Of a stretch of DNA of 64,000 nt, positions 40,958-48,026 are shown in pieces; position 1 is the stretch's first letter, and the number at the start of each line of letters is the position of its first letter. The position numbers were made by a program, and so were the translations under genes. The stretch is taken from NCBI RefSeq assembly GCF_014203895.1, contig NZ_JACHJY010000004.1, positions 595,244 to 659,243 of the forward strand, read 5' to 3'. The stretch is from Streptomyces nymphaeiformis. Its GTDB lineage: Bacteria; Actinomycetota; Actinomycetes; Streptomycetales; Streptomycetaceae. The notes beneath the pieces were generated by a model. The model worked only from the letters and a program-made list of their open reading frames with translations. It was not told the DNA's origin and did no database searches.

Positions 40958-41767
40958 ATGGACGCGATCGACATCGATGACCTGGTGCACGCCGCCACCG
41001 GAGCCCGCCTGCGGCGGCTGACCGCGCCGGACGGGACCCACTGGTTCCCGGTGGTGGACGTGGCGAAGCGGCTGGGGTACGCGGGGACGCGGGAGGCGCT
41101 GCGGACCGTGACGCTCCCCGAGGAGTGCCTGGCGGCGGCGCGGGACCTGGGCGGGGACGGGATCAGGGCCTCGGGGATCCGGGCCTCGACGCGGATGGTG
41201 AGCCTGGAGGGGCTCGTCCAGCTCGTCGGGGCGTGCCGGACCCCGGAGGCCGGGCCGTTCCGGGCGTGGACGGCGGGGGTCGTGGCGGCGGTCCAGCGAT
41301 ACGGCGGATACGGGCTCGAACCCTCGCCGGTGCACGCCGGGTTCCTGCTGCCGCCGGAGCTCGTCGACGTCCTCGTACGGCTCGAAGGGCGATTCGACGA
41401 GCAGTCCCTCGCGTACGCCGAGCACGCGGAGCTGCTCCGCGAGACCCGGCAGAGCCTCTCCAGGGTCGCCGACTCCCTGGAGAGGCTCGCCGTGCCCCGC
41501 CAGCGCACCGGCGCCGCCGTCACGCTCACCCCGCAGGCGCTCGTGGAGTCCTGGGCCATCACCGGCGACATGCGGACGGTCGCCTCCTGCCTGGCGCCCG
41601 CGCTCGTACGGGGCGGGGTGCGCTACCGCCCCCAGGACGTCACCCACCGCACCGGCCTCTCCTGCGAACGCGTCCGCGCCTGCGTCCGCCTCCTCCTGGA
41701 ACGCGGCTACATGCGCGAGGTGGGCACCCCGGCCCCGGACGGCACCCGCATCTACGTGCTGCCGTGA
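40958..41767 (+). CDS. BRO-N domain protein with C-terminal winged-helix-like region (269 aa)
   Basis: The N-terminal ~115 residues match the BRO-N fold of phage/virus DNA-binding proteins: HWFPVVDVAKRLGYAGTREA, LRTVTLPEE and STRMVSLEGLVQLVGAC. A coiled coil (LRETRQSLSRVADSLERLAV) and a helical C-terminal domain (RPQDVTHRTGLSCERVRACV, LLLERGYMREVG) follow. It is probably a DNA-binding regulator and may be a domesticated phage gene. A strong GGAGGTGAT precedes the ATG. It is convergent with the next gene (16-nt overlap). Confidence 0.82.
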   Translation: MDAIDIDDLVHAATGARLRRLTAPDGTHWFPVVDVAKRLGYAGTREALRTVTLPEECLAAARDLGGDGIRASGIRASTRMVSLEGLVQLVGACRTPEAGPFRAWTAGVVAAVQRYGGYGLEPSPVHAGFLLPPELVDVLVRLEGRFDEQSLAYAEHAELLRETRQSLSRVADSLERLAVPRQRTGAAVTLTPQALVESWAITGDMRTVASCLAPALVRGGVRYRPQDVTHRTGLSCERVRACVRLLLERGYMREVGTPAPDGTRIYVLP

Positions 41768-42156
41768 CCCGCCGGGCCCACCGCCACCACCTGGTACGCG
41801 TCCGCGTACACGATCCGCCCCGGGTCCGCCGACTCCAGGCGGACGCACGGCACGCCGTGGTCCCGCAGGATGCGCAGGTACGGGGCGACCCGGGCCAGCG
41901 CCTCGGCCGCCGTCGGCAGGAACCAGGCGGCGGCCCCCGGGTTCACCGCCGGGTCGTAGACCGTCGGGTCCACGGCCGCCGGGTTCGGGAAATGCGCGTC
42001 GTACCAGTCGTTCGAGGCGCGCCAGATCGTCCACTCCTCGGGGGAGAGCCTTCCTTCCCCGGCCAGGGCGTTGGCCAGGCCGAAGACGCCGGGGTGGTGG
42101 CCGCGCGGGCCTCTCGTCGGGGACTGGAAGCGGATGTGGCGGAGACTGGGTGGCAT
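41752..42156 (-). CDS. Conserved hypothetical protein (134 aa)
   Basis: Function unknown. A globular protein with RLSPEEWTIWRASNDWYDAH, then a Pro/Ala region, ALARVAPYLRILRDHGVPCV and VYADAYQVVAVGP. No membrane segment or known motif. Its 3' end overlaps the BRO-N gene on the opposite strand. Confidence 0.78.
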   Translation of the reverse strand: MPPSLRHIRFQSPTRGPRGHHPGVFGLANALAGEGRLSPEEWTIWRASNDWYDAHFPNPAAVDPTVYDPAVNPGAAAWFLPTAAEALARVAPYLRILRDHGVPCVRLESADPGRIVYADAYQVVAVGPAGHGST

Positions 42157-42183
42157 GCGGGGAGCTTAGGGAGGCGCGGCGGC

Positions 42184-43050
42184 GTGGAGTGGCGGGTTCG
42201 GGGGATCGGGTGGGGTGGTGGGGCGCCCGGGCTGCGGTGGCGGGGTGGGCGCGTCAGCGCGCTCGTGTACGGGCAGCGGCTCGCCTTCCGGGTCGTCGGG
42301 GTCCGACGGTGCCCCGGGGCCCGGGGGAACCCCTGCCCCCTGGACGCCGTCGTGCCCGGGCGGGCCACCGGCGGGCGGTGTCCCGAGTGCGCGCGGCTCG
42401 ACCGGGCCCACTCCGTCGCGGCCGACACGATCGCCGACGACCCGCAGCCGTACCGCGTCTACCTGGCCTGGTTCGGGCCCGGGATGACCAAGGTGGGGAT
42501 CACCGCCGAGGCCCGCGGCGACGCCCGGCTCCTGGAGCAGGGCGCCGTCGCCTTCAGCTGGCTCGGCCGGGGCCCGCTCATGGCCGCCCGGCGCACCGAG
42601 GAGGTGCTGCGGCAGGCCCTCGGCGTGCCCGACCGGGTGGCGTACGAGCGGAAGAGGGCCGCCCGGCACGCCCTGCCGCCCGCCGGGGACCGGGCCCGCG
42701 AGGTCGAGGAGCTGTACCGGCGCGCCCGCGCGGTCGGCGGCTGGACGGAGACCCTGGATCCGCTGGAGTTCGCCGCGCACGACCACGTGGGGGTCTTCGG
42801 TCTCGACGGGCTGCCGCGCCTCGACGGCACGGTCGCCGAGCTCGTCGACGGCGGCGTCGTCGCCGGGCGGCTGCTCGCCGCCGCCGGGCCCGACCTGCAC
42901 CTCCTCGCCCCCGACGGGCGCTGCCTCGCCCTCGACACCCGGCTCATGGGCGGCTGGGTCCTGGAGCCGGCCGGGGAGGAGAGTGCCTTCACCGTGCCGG
43001 TCGTTCCCCGGACCGGGGTCGATTCCGCTGCGCAGGAAGGGCTGTTCTGA
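42184..43050 (+). CDS. DUF2797 family protein (288 aa)
   Basis: Zinc-finger-like CPGARGNPC and CPECARLDRAHSVAAD sit in the N-terminal third. A GIY-YIG-like segment (YRVYLAWFGPGMTKVGITAE) and AFSWLGRGPLMAARRTEEVL follow, as in DUF2797 proteins. Biochemical role unknown. The GTG at 42184 (VEWRVRGIGW) with AGGGAGG 9 nt upstream is the likely start; the frame is open much farther upstream but inside other genes. Confidence 0.82.
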   Translation: MEWRVRGIGWGGGAPGLRWRGGRVSALVYGQRLAFRVVGVRRCPGARGNPCPLDAVVPGRATGGRCPECARLDRAHSVAADTIADDPQPYRVYLAWFGPGMTKVGITAEARGDARLLEQGAVAFSWLGRGPLMAARRTEEVLRQALGVPDRVAYERKRAARHALPPAGDRAREVEELYRRARAVGGWTETLDPLEFAAHDHVGVFGLDGLPRLDGTVAELVDGGVVAGRLLAAAGPDLHLLAPDGRCLALDTRLMGGWVLEPAGEESAFTVPVVPRTGVDSAAQEGLF

Positions 43051-43076
43051 GGCTTCGTAAAGTCTTGGATCCCTTT

Positions 43077-43104
43077 GGCCGGGGGCCGTGGACATCCCCC
43101 GGCC
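43077..43104. terminator. Possible terminator after the DUF2797 gene
   Basis: 9-bp stem GGCCGGGGG/CCCCCGGCC with a 10-nt loop, 27 bp after the stop and just before the next gene's Shine-Dalgarno. Confidence 0.5.
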
Positions 43105-43124
43105 CGCCCCGCGAGGGTGATCAC

Positions 43125-43460
43125 ATGACCCAGAAGCTCGTGGCGGGCATCGAACCGCCTTACTACACCGCTGTCTTCACGTCCGTCCGTCCCGAGTCCC
43201 CCGAGGGCTACGCCGAGACCTCCGTCCGCATGCAGGAGCTCGTCCGGGAGATCCCCGGCTTCCTCGGCTACGAGTCCGCCCGCACCCCCGGCGGCATCGG
43301 CATCACCGTCGGGTACTTCCGCGACCTGGAGTCCCTGGAGAGCTGGGCGCGGCACCCCGAGCACCGGGCGGCCAAGGAGTACGGCCGAGAGCACTGGTAC
43401 GAGAGCTACAGCGTGCACATCGGGAAGGTCGAGCGCAGCTACGGGTACGCGCGTGACTAG
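43125..43460 (+). CDS. Antibiotic biosynthesis monooxygenase (ABM)-fold protein (111 aa)
   Basis: Ferredoxin-like ABM domain: YYTAVFTSVRPESPEGYAET, ELVREIPGFLGYESART, GITVGYFRDLESLESWARHP and EHRAAKEYGREHWYESYSVH. Such small proteins act as cofactor-free oxygenases or quinol monooxygenases, often as dimers. GAGGGTGAT precedes the ATG. It overlaps the amidohydrolase start by 8 nt, so the two are coupled. Confidence 0.87.
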   Translation: MTQKLVAGIEPPYYTAVFTSVRPESPEGYAETSVRMQELVREIPGFLGYESARTPGGIGITVGYFRDLESLESWARHPEHRAAKEYGREHWYESYSVHIGKVERSYGYARD

Positions 43461-44325
43461 CGAGAGCCGCGGAATCGTCGAGCGGCTCGGGATCCCCGGG
43501 CTCGTCGACGTGCACACGCACTTCATGCCGCAGAACGTCCTCGACAAGGTCTGGGCGTACTTCGACGCCGTCGGGCCCCTGACCGGCGTCGAGTGGCCCA
43601 TCACCTACCGCGAGGAGGAGGAGCGCCGGCTCGCCCTCCTGCGCGGGTTCGGCGCGGTCGCCTTCACCGCGATGCTCTACCCGCACAAGCCCGGCATGGC
43701 CGCCTGGCTGAACTCCTGGGCCGCCGACTTCGCGGCCCGCACCCCCGACTGTCTGCACACGGCGACCTTCTACCCCGAGCCGGGCGTCGACGCGTACGTC
43801 CACCAGGCGCTCGGTGCCGGCGCCCGGGTCTTCAAGGTGCACCTCCAGGTCGGCGGCTTCGACCCGGCCGACACCGCGCTCGACGGCGCCTGGGGCGCCC
43901 TGGCCGACAGCGGCACCCCCGCCGTCGTGCACTGCGGCTCCGGTCCCAGCCCGGGGAACTTCACCGGCCCCGGGCCCATGGGACGGCTCCTCGCCCGGCA
44001 CCCCCGGCTGCGGGTGATCGTCGCGCACATGGGGATGCCGGAGTACGGCGACTTCCTCGACCTGGCCGAGCGCTACGAGGGCGTCCACCTGGACACCACC
44101 ATGGCCTTCACCGACTTCAGCGAGCGGCTCGCGCCCTTCCCCGAGGCCGAGCGCAAGCGGCTCCTCGACCTCGGTGACCGGATCCTCCTCGGCTCGGACT
44201 TCCCGAACATCCCGTATCCGTACGTCCACCAGCTCGACGCCCTCGAACGCCTGGGGCTCGGCGACGACTGGCTCCGGCGGGTCCTGTACGAGAACGGAGC
44301 CGCGATGTTTCACGTGAAACGGTGA
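43453..44325 (+). CDS. Amidohydrolase (ACMSD-like TIM barrel, 290 aa)
   Basis: Metal-dependent hydrolase: the HxH motif in GLVDVHTHFMP, a central VFKVHLQVGG, PAVVHCGSG, VIVAHMGMPEYGDF and ILLGSDFPNIPYP with the catalytic Asp. The substrate is not predictable; ACMSD-type decarboxylase or lactone hydrolysis are possible. The GTG at 43453 lies inside the ABM gene. The last codons (MFHVKR) coincide with a parS site. Confidence 0.87.
   Translation: MTSESRGIVERLGIPGLVDVHTHFMPQNVLDKVWAYFDAVGPLTGVEWPITYREEEERRLALLRGFGAVAFTAMLYPHKPGMAAWLNSWAADFAARTPDCLHTATFYPEPGVDAYVHQALGAGARVFKVHLQVGGFDPADTALDGAWGALADSGTPAVVHCGSGPSPGNFTGPGPMGRLLARHPRLRVIVAHMGMPEYGDFLDLAERYEGVHLDTTMAFTDFSERLAPFPEAERKRLLDLGDRILLGSDFPNIPYPYVHQLDALERLGLGDDWLRRVLYENGAAMFHVKR
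44306..44321. promoter_or_regulatory. parS site (ParB-binding)
   Basis: TGTTTCACGTGAAACG contains the full 14-bp parS core palindrome GTTTCACGTGAAAC. It lies in the last codons of the amidohydrolase gene. Streptomyces chromosomes carry many such sites clustered around oriC, so the window is probably within a few hundred kb of the origin. Confidence 0.9.
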
Positions 44326-44350
44326 GCCACTCACGTGCCTGAGGCCCTTT

Positions 44351-44367
44351 CTCAGGGAATTCACAGG
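44351..44367 (+). promoter_or_regulatory. 11-bp-spaced direct repeats before the response-regulator gene
   Basis: CTCAGG (44351) and CACAGG (44362) are spaced exactly 11 bp, within TTCTCAGGGAA/TTCACAGGAAA (9 of 11 matches). This is the layout of OmpR/PhoB-family binding sites, 45 bp before the ATG, and suggests autoregulation. Confidence 0.6.
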
Positions 44368-44411
44368 AAAGGGAAAGAGGCCTCTCAGCGGCGGCCGCCA
44401 CCGTGGGTGCC

Positions 44412-45167
44412 ATGACCGTGACCACCCGAAGCACCGGCGCCCGCACCGGCACCCACGCCGACATGCTCCGCGCCGACGGCACCGCCGTCCGCGTCCTCGT
44501 CGTCGACGACGAGGCCTCGCTCGCCGAGCTGCTCTCCATGGCCCTGCGCTACGAGGGCTGGCAGGTCCGCAGCGCCGGGGACGGAGCCGCCGCCCTCCGT
44601 TCCGCGCGCGAGTTCCGGCCGGACGCCGTCATCCTCGACATCATGCTCCCGGACGCCGACGGGCTGAGCCTGCTCGGCTCGATCCGGCGTGAACTGCCCG
44701 ACGTGCCCGTGCTGTTCCTGACGGCGAAGGACGCCGTCGAGGACCGCATCGCCGGGCTCACCGCCGGCGGCGACGACTACGTCACCAAGCCCTTCAGCCT
44801 GGAGGAGGTCGTGGCCCGGCTGCGCGGCCTCATCCGCAGGTCCGGGGCCGCGCAGACGCGCAGCGAGTCGCTGCTCGCCGTGGGCGATCTGACCCTGGAC
44901 GAGGACAGCCACGAGGTGACGCGGGGCGGCGACTCCATCCACCTCACCGCGACCGAGTTCGAGCTGCTGCGCTACCTCATGCGCAATCCGCGCCGCGTGC
45001 TCAGCAAGGCGCAGATCCTCGACCGGGTCTGGTCGTACGACTTCGGCGGCCAGGCCAATGTCGTCGAGCTCTACATCTCCTACCTGCGCCGGAAGATCGA
45101 CGCCGGACGCTCGCCGATGATCCACACCCGGCGCGGGGCCGGTTATCTGATCAAGCCCGGAGAGTAG
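44412..45167 (+). CDS. OmpR-family response regulator (251 aa)
   Basis: The receiver domain has the acidic pair in VRVLVVDDEASL, phospho-Asp in AVILDIMLPDADG, Thr in VLFLTAKD and Lys in YVTKPFSLEE. The winged-helix effector domain includes LTATEFELLRYLMRNPRRVL and VELYISYLRRKIDAGRSPMI. It pairs with the kinase gene 5 bp downstream. The ATG at 44412 is preferred over a GTG three codons earlier. Confidence 0.94.
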   Translation: MTVTTRSTGARTGTHADMLRADGTAVRVLVVDDEASLAELLSMALRYEGWQVRSAGDGAAALRSAREFRPDAVILDIMLPDADGLSLLGSIRRELPDVPVLFLTAKDAVEDRIAGLTAGGDDYVTKPFSLEEVVARLRGLIRRSGAAQTRSESLLAVGDLTLDEDSHEVTRGGDSIHLTATEFELLRYLMRNPRRVLSKAQILDRVWSYDFGGQANVVELYISYLRRKIDAGRSPMIHTRRGAGYLIKPGE

Positions 45168-45172
45168 CGTCC

Positions 45173-46741
45173 GTGCGCGTACGAAGAGGACGGCCCTGGT
45201 CGCTGCGGACGCGGCTCGTCGTCTCGGCGGTCGCGCTGATCGCGGTCGTCGCGACCGTGATCGGGACGGTGACGACCATCGCGTTCCGCTCGTACCTGTA
45301 CGACCAGGCCGACGAGCAGGTCCACGCCGTCGCCGACCGGGCGGCCGGCCCGCCCGTCGCCGTGGCCCCCGTGCCCGGCCCGCTCGACCCGGTCGCCGAG
45401 AAGAAACCCCTCGCGTTCGTCGCGGGGCCCGGCGCCCCCCTCGGCACCCTCGGTGCGGTCATCGAGGACGGCGAGGTGACCTCGGCCGGGTACTCGAAGG
45501 AGGCCGGGGGCAGCGGGCCGTACGAGCGGAACATACGGGTCACCGAACTCGACGCGGCCCAGCGGGCCGCGCTCGCCGCCGTCCCCCGCGACGGCCGGCC
45601 GCACACCGTCGAACTGCCCGGCGGGCTCGGCTCGTACCGGGTCGAGTACGCCGCCGGGCTGCACGGCGAGTTCCTCACCGGCATCTCCCTCGCCGAGGTC
45701 GAGGACGCCCTCTCCACCCTCGTCCTCGTCGAACTGAGCGTCACCGGCGCCGGGCTCGTCGCGGCCTCGCTCGCCGGGACGGTGCTCGTCCGGATCGCCC
45801 TGCGCCCGCTGCGGCGGGTCGCCGGCACCGCACGTCAGGTCGCCCGGCTCCCGCTGCACAGCGGGGAGGTGGCGCTCCATCAGCGCGTCCCGGAGACGGA
45901 GGCCGACCCGCGCACCGAGGTCGGCCAGGTCGGCGCGGCCCTCAACCGCATGCTCGACCACGTCCACTCGGCCCTCGACGCCCGCCAGCAGAGCGAGACC
46001 CGGGTCCGGCAGTTCGTCGCGGACGCCAGCCACGAACTGCGCACCCCGCTCGCCTCGATCCGGGGATACGCCGAGCTCACCCGGCGCGGCCGCGAGGAGT
46101 GCGGCCCCGACACCCGGCACGCCCTCGGACGGATCGAGTCCGAGGCGACCCGGATGACGGGCCTGGTCGAGGACCTCCTGCTGCTCGCCCGGCTCGACGC
46201 CGGCCGCCCCCTCTCGTACGAGACCACCGACCTCGTCCCGCTCGTCGTGGACGCGGTCAGCGACGCCCGCGCGGCCGGGCCCGAGCACCACTGGCGCCTC
46301 GAACTGCCCACGGACGGCGCGGCCGTACGGGCCGACGGCGCCCGGCTCCAGCAGGTCCTGGTGAACCTCCTCGCCAACGCCCGTACCCACACCCCGCCCG
46401 GCACGAAGGTCACCGCCCGGGTCCGCACGGCGGCCCGCACGGAGCCCCGCACCGAGGTCCCGGACGTCCTCGTCGAGATCGAGGACGACGGCCCCGGTAT
46501 CCCGCCCGAGCTGCTCCCCGCCGTCTTCGAGCGCTTCGCGCGCGGCGACGCCTCCCGCTCCCGGAACGCCGGATCCACCGGCCTCGGCCTCGCCATCGTC
46601 CGCGCGGTCGTGCTCGCGCACGGCGGCGAGGTGGGCGTCGAGAGCGCCCCCGGCCGGACCGTCTTCACCGTCCGGCTGCCGGCCGACCAGGACGCCGCAC
46701 AGGACTCACAGGCAGGCCACAGGCTCATCACACAGCCGTGA
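45173..46741 (+). CDS. Membrane sensor histidine kinase (522 aa)
   Basis: Transmembrane segment 1 (LVVSAVALIAVVATVIGTVT), a ~130-residue extracytoplasmic sensor, transmembrane segment 2 (LVLVELSVTGAGLVAASLAG), a HAMP linker and then HisKA with phospho-His in DASHELRTPLASIRGY. The HATPase has LLANARTHTPPGTKV, EDDGPGIPP and STGLGLAIVRAVVLAHGGEV. It phosphorylates the adjacent regulator. The stimulus is unknown; the adjacent glycosyltransferases suggest envelope-related output. The start is the GTG at 45173. Confidence 0.94.
   Translation: MRVRRGRPWSLRTRLVVSAVALIAVVATVIGTVTTIAFRSYLYDQADEQVHAVADRAAGPPVAVAPVPGPLDPVAEKKPLAFVAGPGAPLGTLGAVIEDGEVTSAGYSKEAGGSGPYERNIRVTELDAAQRAALAAVPRDGRPHTVELPGGLGSYRVEYAAGLHGEFLTGISLAEVEDALSTLVLVELSVTGAGLVAASLAGTVLVRIALRPLRRVAGTARQVARLPLHSGEVALHQRVPETEADPRTEVGQVGAALNRMLDHVHSALDARQQSETRVRQFVADASHELRTPLASIRGYAELTRRGREECGPDTRHALGRIESEATRMTGLVEDLLLLARLDAGRPLSYETTDLVPLVVDAVSDARAAGPEHHWRLELPTDGAAVRADGARLQQVLVNLLANARTHTPPGTKVTARVRTAARTEPRTEVPDVLVEIEDDGPGIPPELLPAVFERFARGDASRSRNAGSTGLGLAIVRAVVLAHGGEVGVESAPGRTVFTVRLPADQDAAQDSQAGHRLITQP
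46698..46736 (+). promoter_or_regulatory. CACAGG repeat array before the glycosyltransferase gene
   Basis: CACAGG at 46698, 46707 and 46718, then CACACA at 46729. The last three are spaced 11 bp. The array lies at the end of the kinase gene, about 30 bp before the GT2 start, and uses the same hexamer as the site before the response-regulator gene. Confidence 0.55.
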
Positions 46742-46766
46742 CAGCGGCCCCGGCGAGTGTCGGAGC

Positions 46767-48026
46767 ATGCCAACCCAAACCCTCGGGGAAGCCCTCCCCG
46801 CCCGGGAGCACCTGCCGGTGAGCGACACCGGACGGCCCGTCCTGGACGTCGTGATCCCCGTCTACAACGAGGAGAAGGACCTGGAGCCGTGCGTCCGCCG
46901 GCTCCACGCGCACCTTCTGAGGACCTTCCCGTACGGCTTCCGCATCACCGTCGCCGACAACGCCTCCACCGACACGACGCCCGCCGTCGCCGCCGCCCTC
47001 GCGGCCGAGCTGCCCGAGGTGCGCTCCGCACGCCTCGAACAGAAGGGCCGCGGCCGGGCGCTGCGGACGGTGTGGTCGGCCTCGGACGCGCCCGTCCTCG
47101 CCTACATGGACGTGGACCTGTCCACCGACCTCAACGCCCTGCTCCCGCTGGTCGCGCCGCTCATCTCCGGCCACTCGGACCTGGCGATCGGCTCCCGGCT
47201 GTCCCGCTCCTCACGGGTGGTGCGCGGGCCGAAGCGGGAGTTCATCTCGCGCGCCTACAACCTGATCCTGCGCTCCTCGCTCGCCGCCCGGTTCTCCGAC
47301 GCGCAGTGCGGCTTCAAGGCGATACGGCGGGAGGTCGCCGAGCGGCTCCTGCCGATGGTCGAGGACACCGGCTGGTTCTTCGACACCGAGATGCTGGTCC
47401 TCGCCGAGCGGGCCGGTCTGCGGATCCACGAGGTGCCGGTCGACTGGGTCGACGACCCCGACTCGACCGTCCACATCGTGCGGACGGCGACCGACGACCT
47501 GAAGGGCGTGTGGCGGGTGGGGCGGGCCCTCGCGACGGGTTCGCTGCCCCTGGACCGGCTCGCCCGGCCGTTCGGCGACGACCCCCGGGACCGTGACCTG
47601 AACGGGGTGCCCGGCGGCCTGGCCCGCCAGCTCGTCGGCTTCTGCGTGGTCGGGGTCCTGTCGACGCTCTTCTACCTCGCGCTGTACTCGGCCTTCCGGC
47701 TCGGCCTCGGCCCGCAGCTCGCCAACGCCGCCGCCCTCCTCGTCTCCGCCGTCGCCAACACGGCCGCCAACCGGCGCCTCACCTTCGGCGTGCGGGGCCG
47801 GGACCGGGCCGTCCGCCACCAGGCGCAGGGGCTCGTGGTCTTCGCCATCGGCCTCGCCCTGACCAGCGGTTCGCTCGCCGCCCTCGGCGCGGCGACCGGC
47901 GATCCGGCGCACTCCACCGAGCTCGCCGTCCTGATCGTCGCCAACCTCGCCGCGACCGTCCTGCGCTTCCTCCTCTTCCGGCTCTGGGTCTTCCCGGACC
48001 GCGCCTCAGCAAGGAACGAACGATGA
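46767..48026 (+). CDS. GT2 polyprenyl-phosphate glycosyltransferase fused to GtrA domain (419 aa)
   Basis: The N-terminal DPM1-like GT2 domain has VLDVVIPVYNEEKDLEPCV, VADNASTDTTPAVAA, the metal-binding DVD in LAYMDVDLSTDLN and DAQCGFKAIRREVAERLLP. The C-terminal GtrA-like membrane domain has about four helices (LVGFCVVGVLSTLFYLALYS to FLLFRLWVF). It should make and flip a polyprenyl-phosphate sugar, the donor for the adjacent GT39 enzyme (ATGA overlap). Confidence 0.9.
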   Translation: MPTQTLGEALPAREHLPVSDTGRPVLDVVIPVYNEEKDLEPCVRRLHAHLLRTFPYGFRITVADNASTDTTPAVAAALAAELPEVRSARLEQKGRGRALRTVWSASDAPVLAYMDVDLSTDLNALLPLVAPLISGHSDLAIGSRLSRSSRVVRGPKREFISRAYNLILRSSLAARFSDAQCGFKAIRREVAERLLPMVEDTGWFFDTEMLVLAERAGLRIHEVPVDWVDDPDSTVHIVRTATDDLKGVWRVGRALATGSLPLDRLARPFGDDPRDRDLNGVPGGLARQLVGFCVVGVLSTLFYLALYSAFRLGLGPQLANAAALLVSAVANTAANRRLTFGVRGRDRAVRHQAQGLVVFAIGLALTSGSLAALGAATGDPAHSTELAVLIVANLAATVLRFLLFRLWVFPDRASARNER

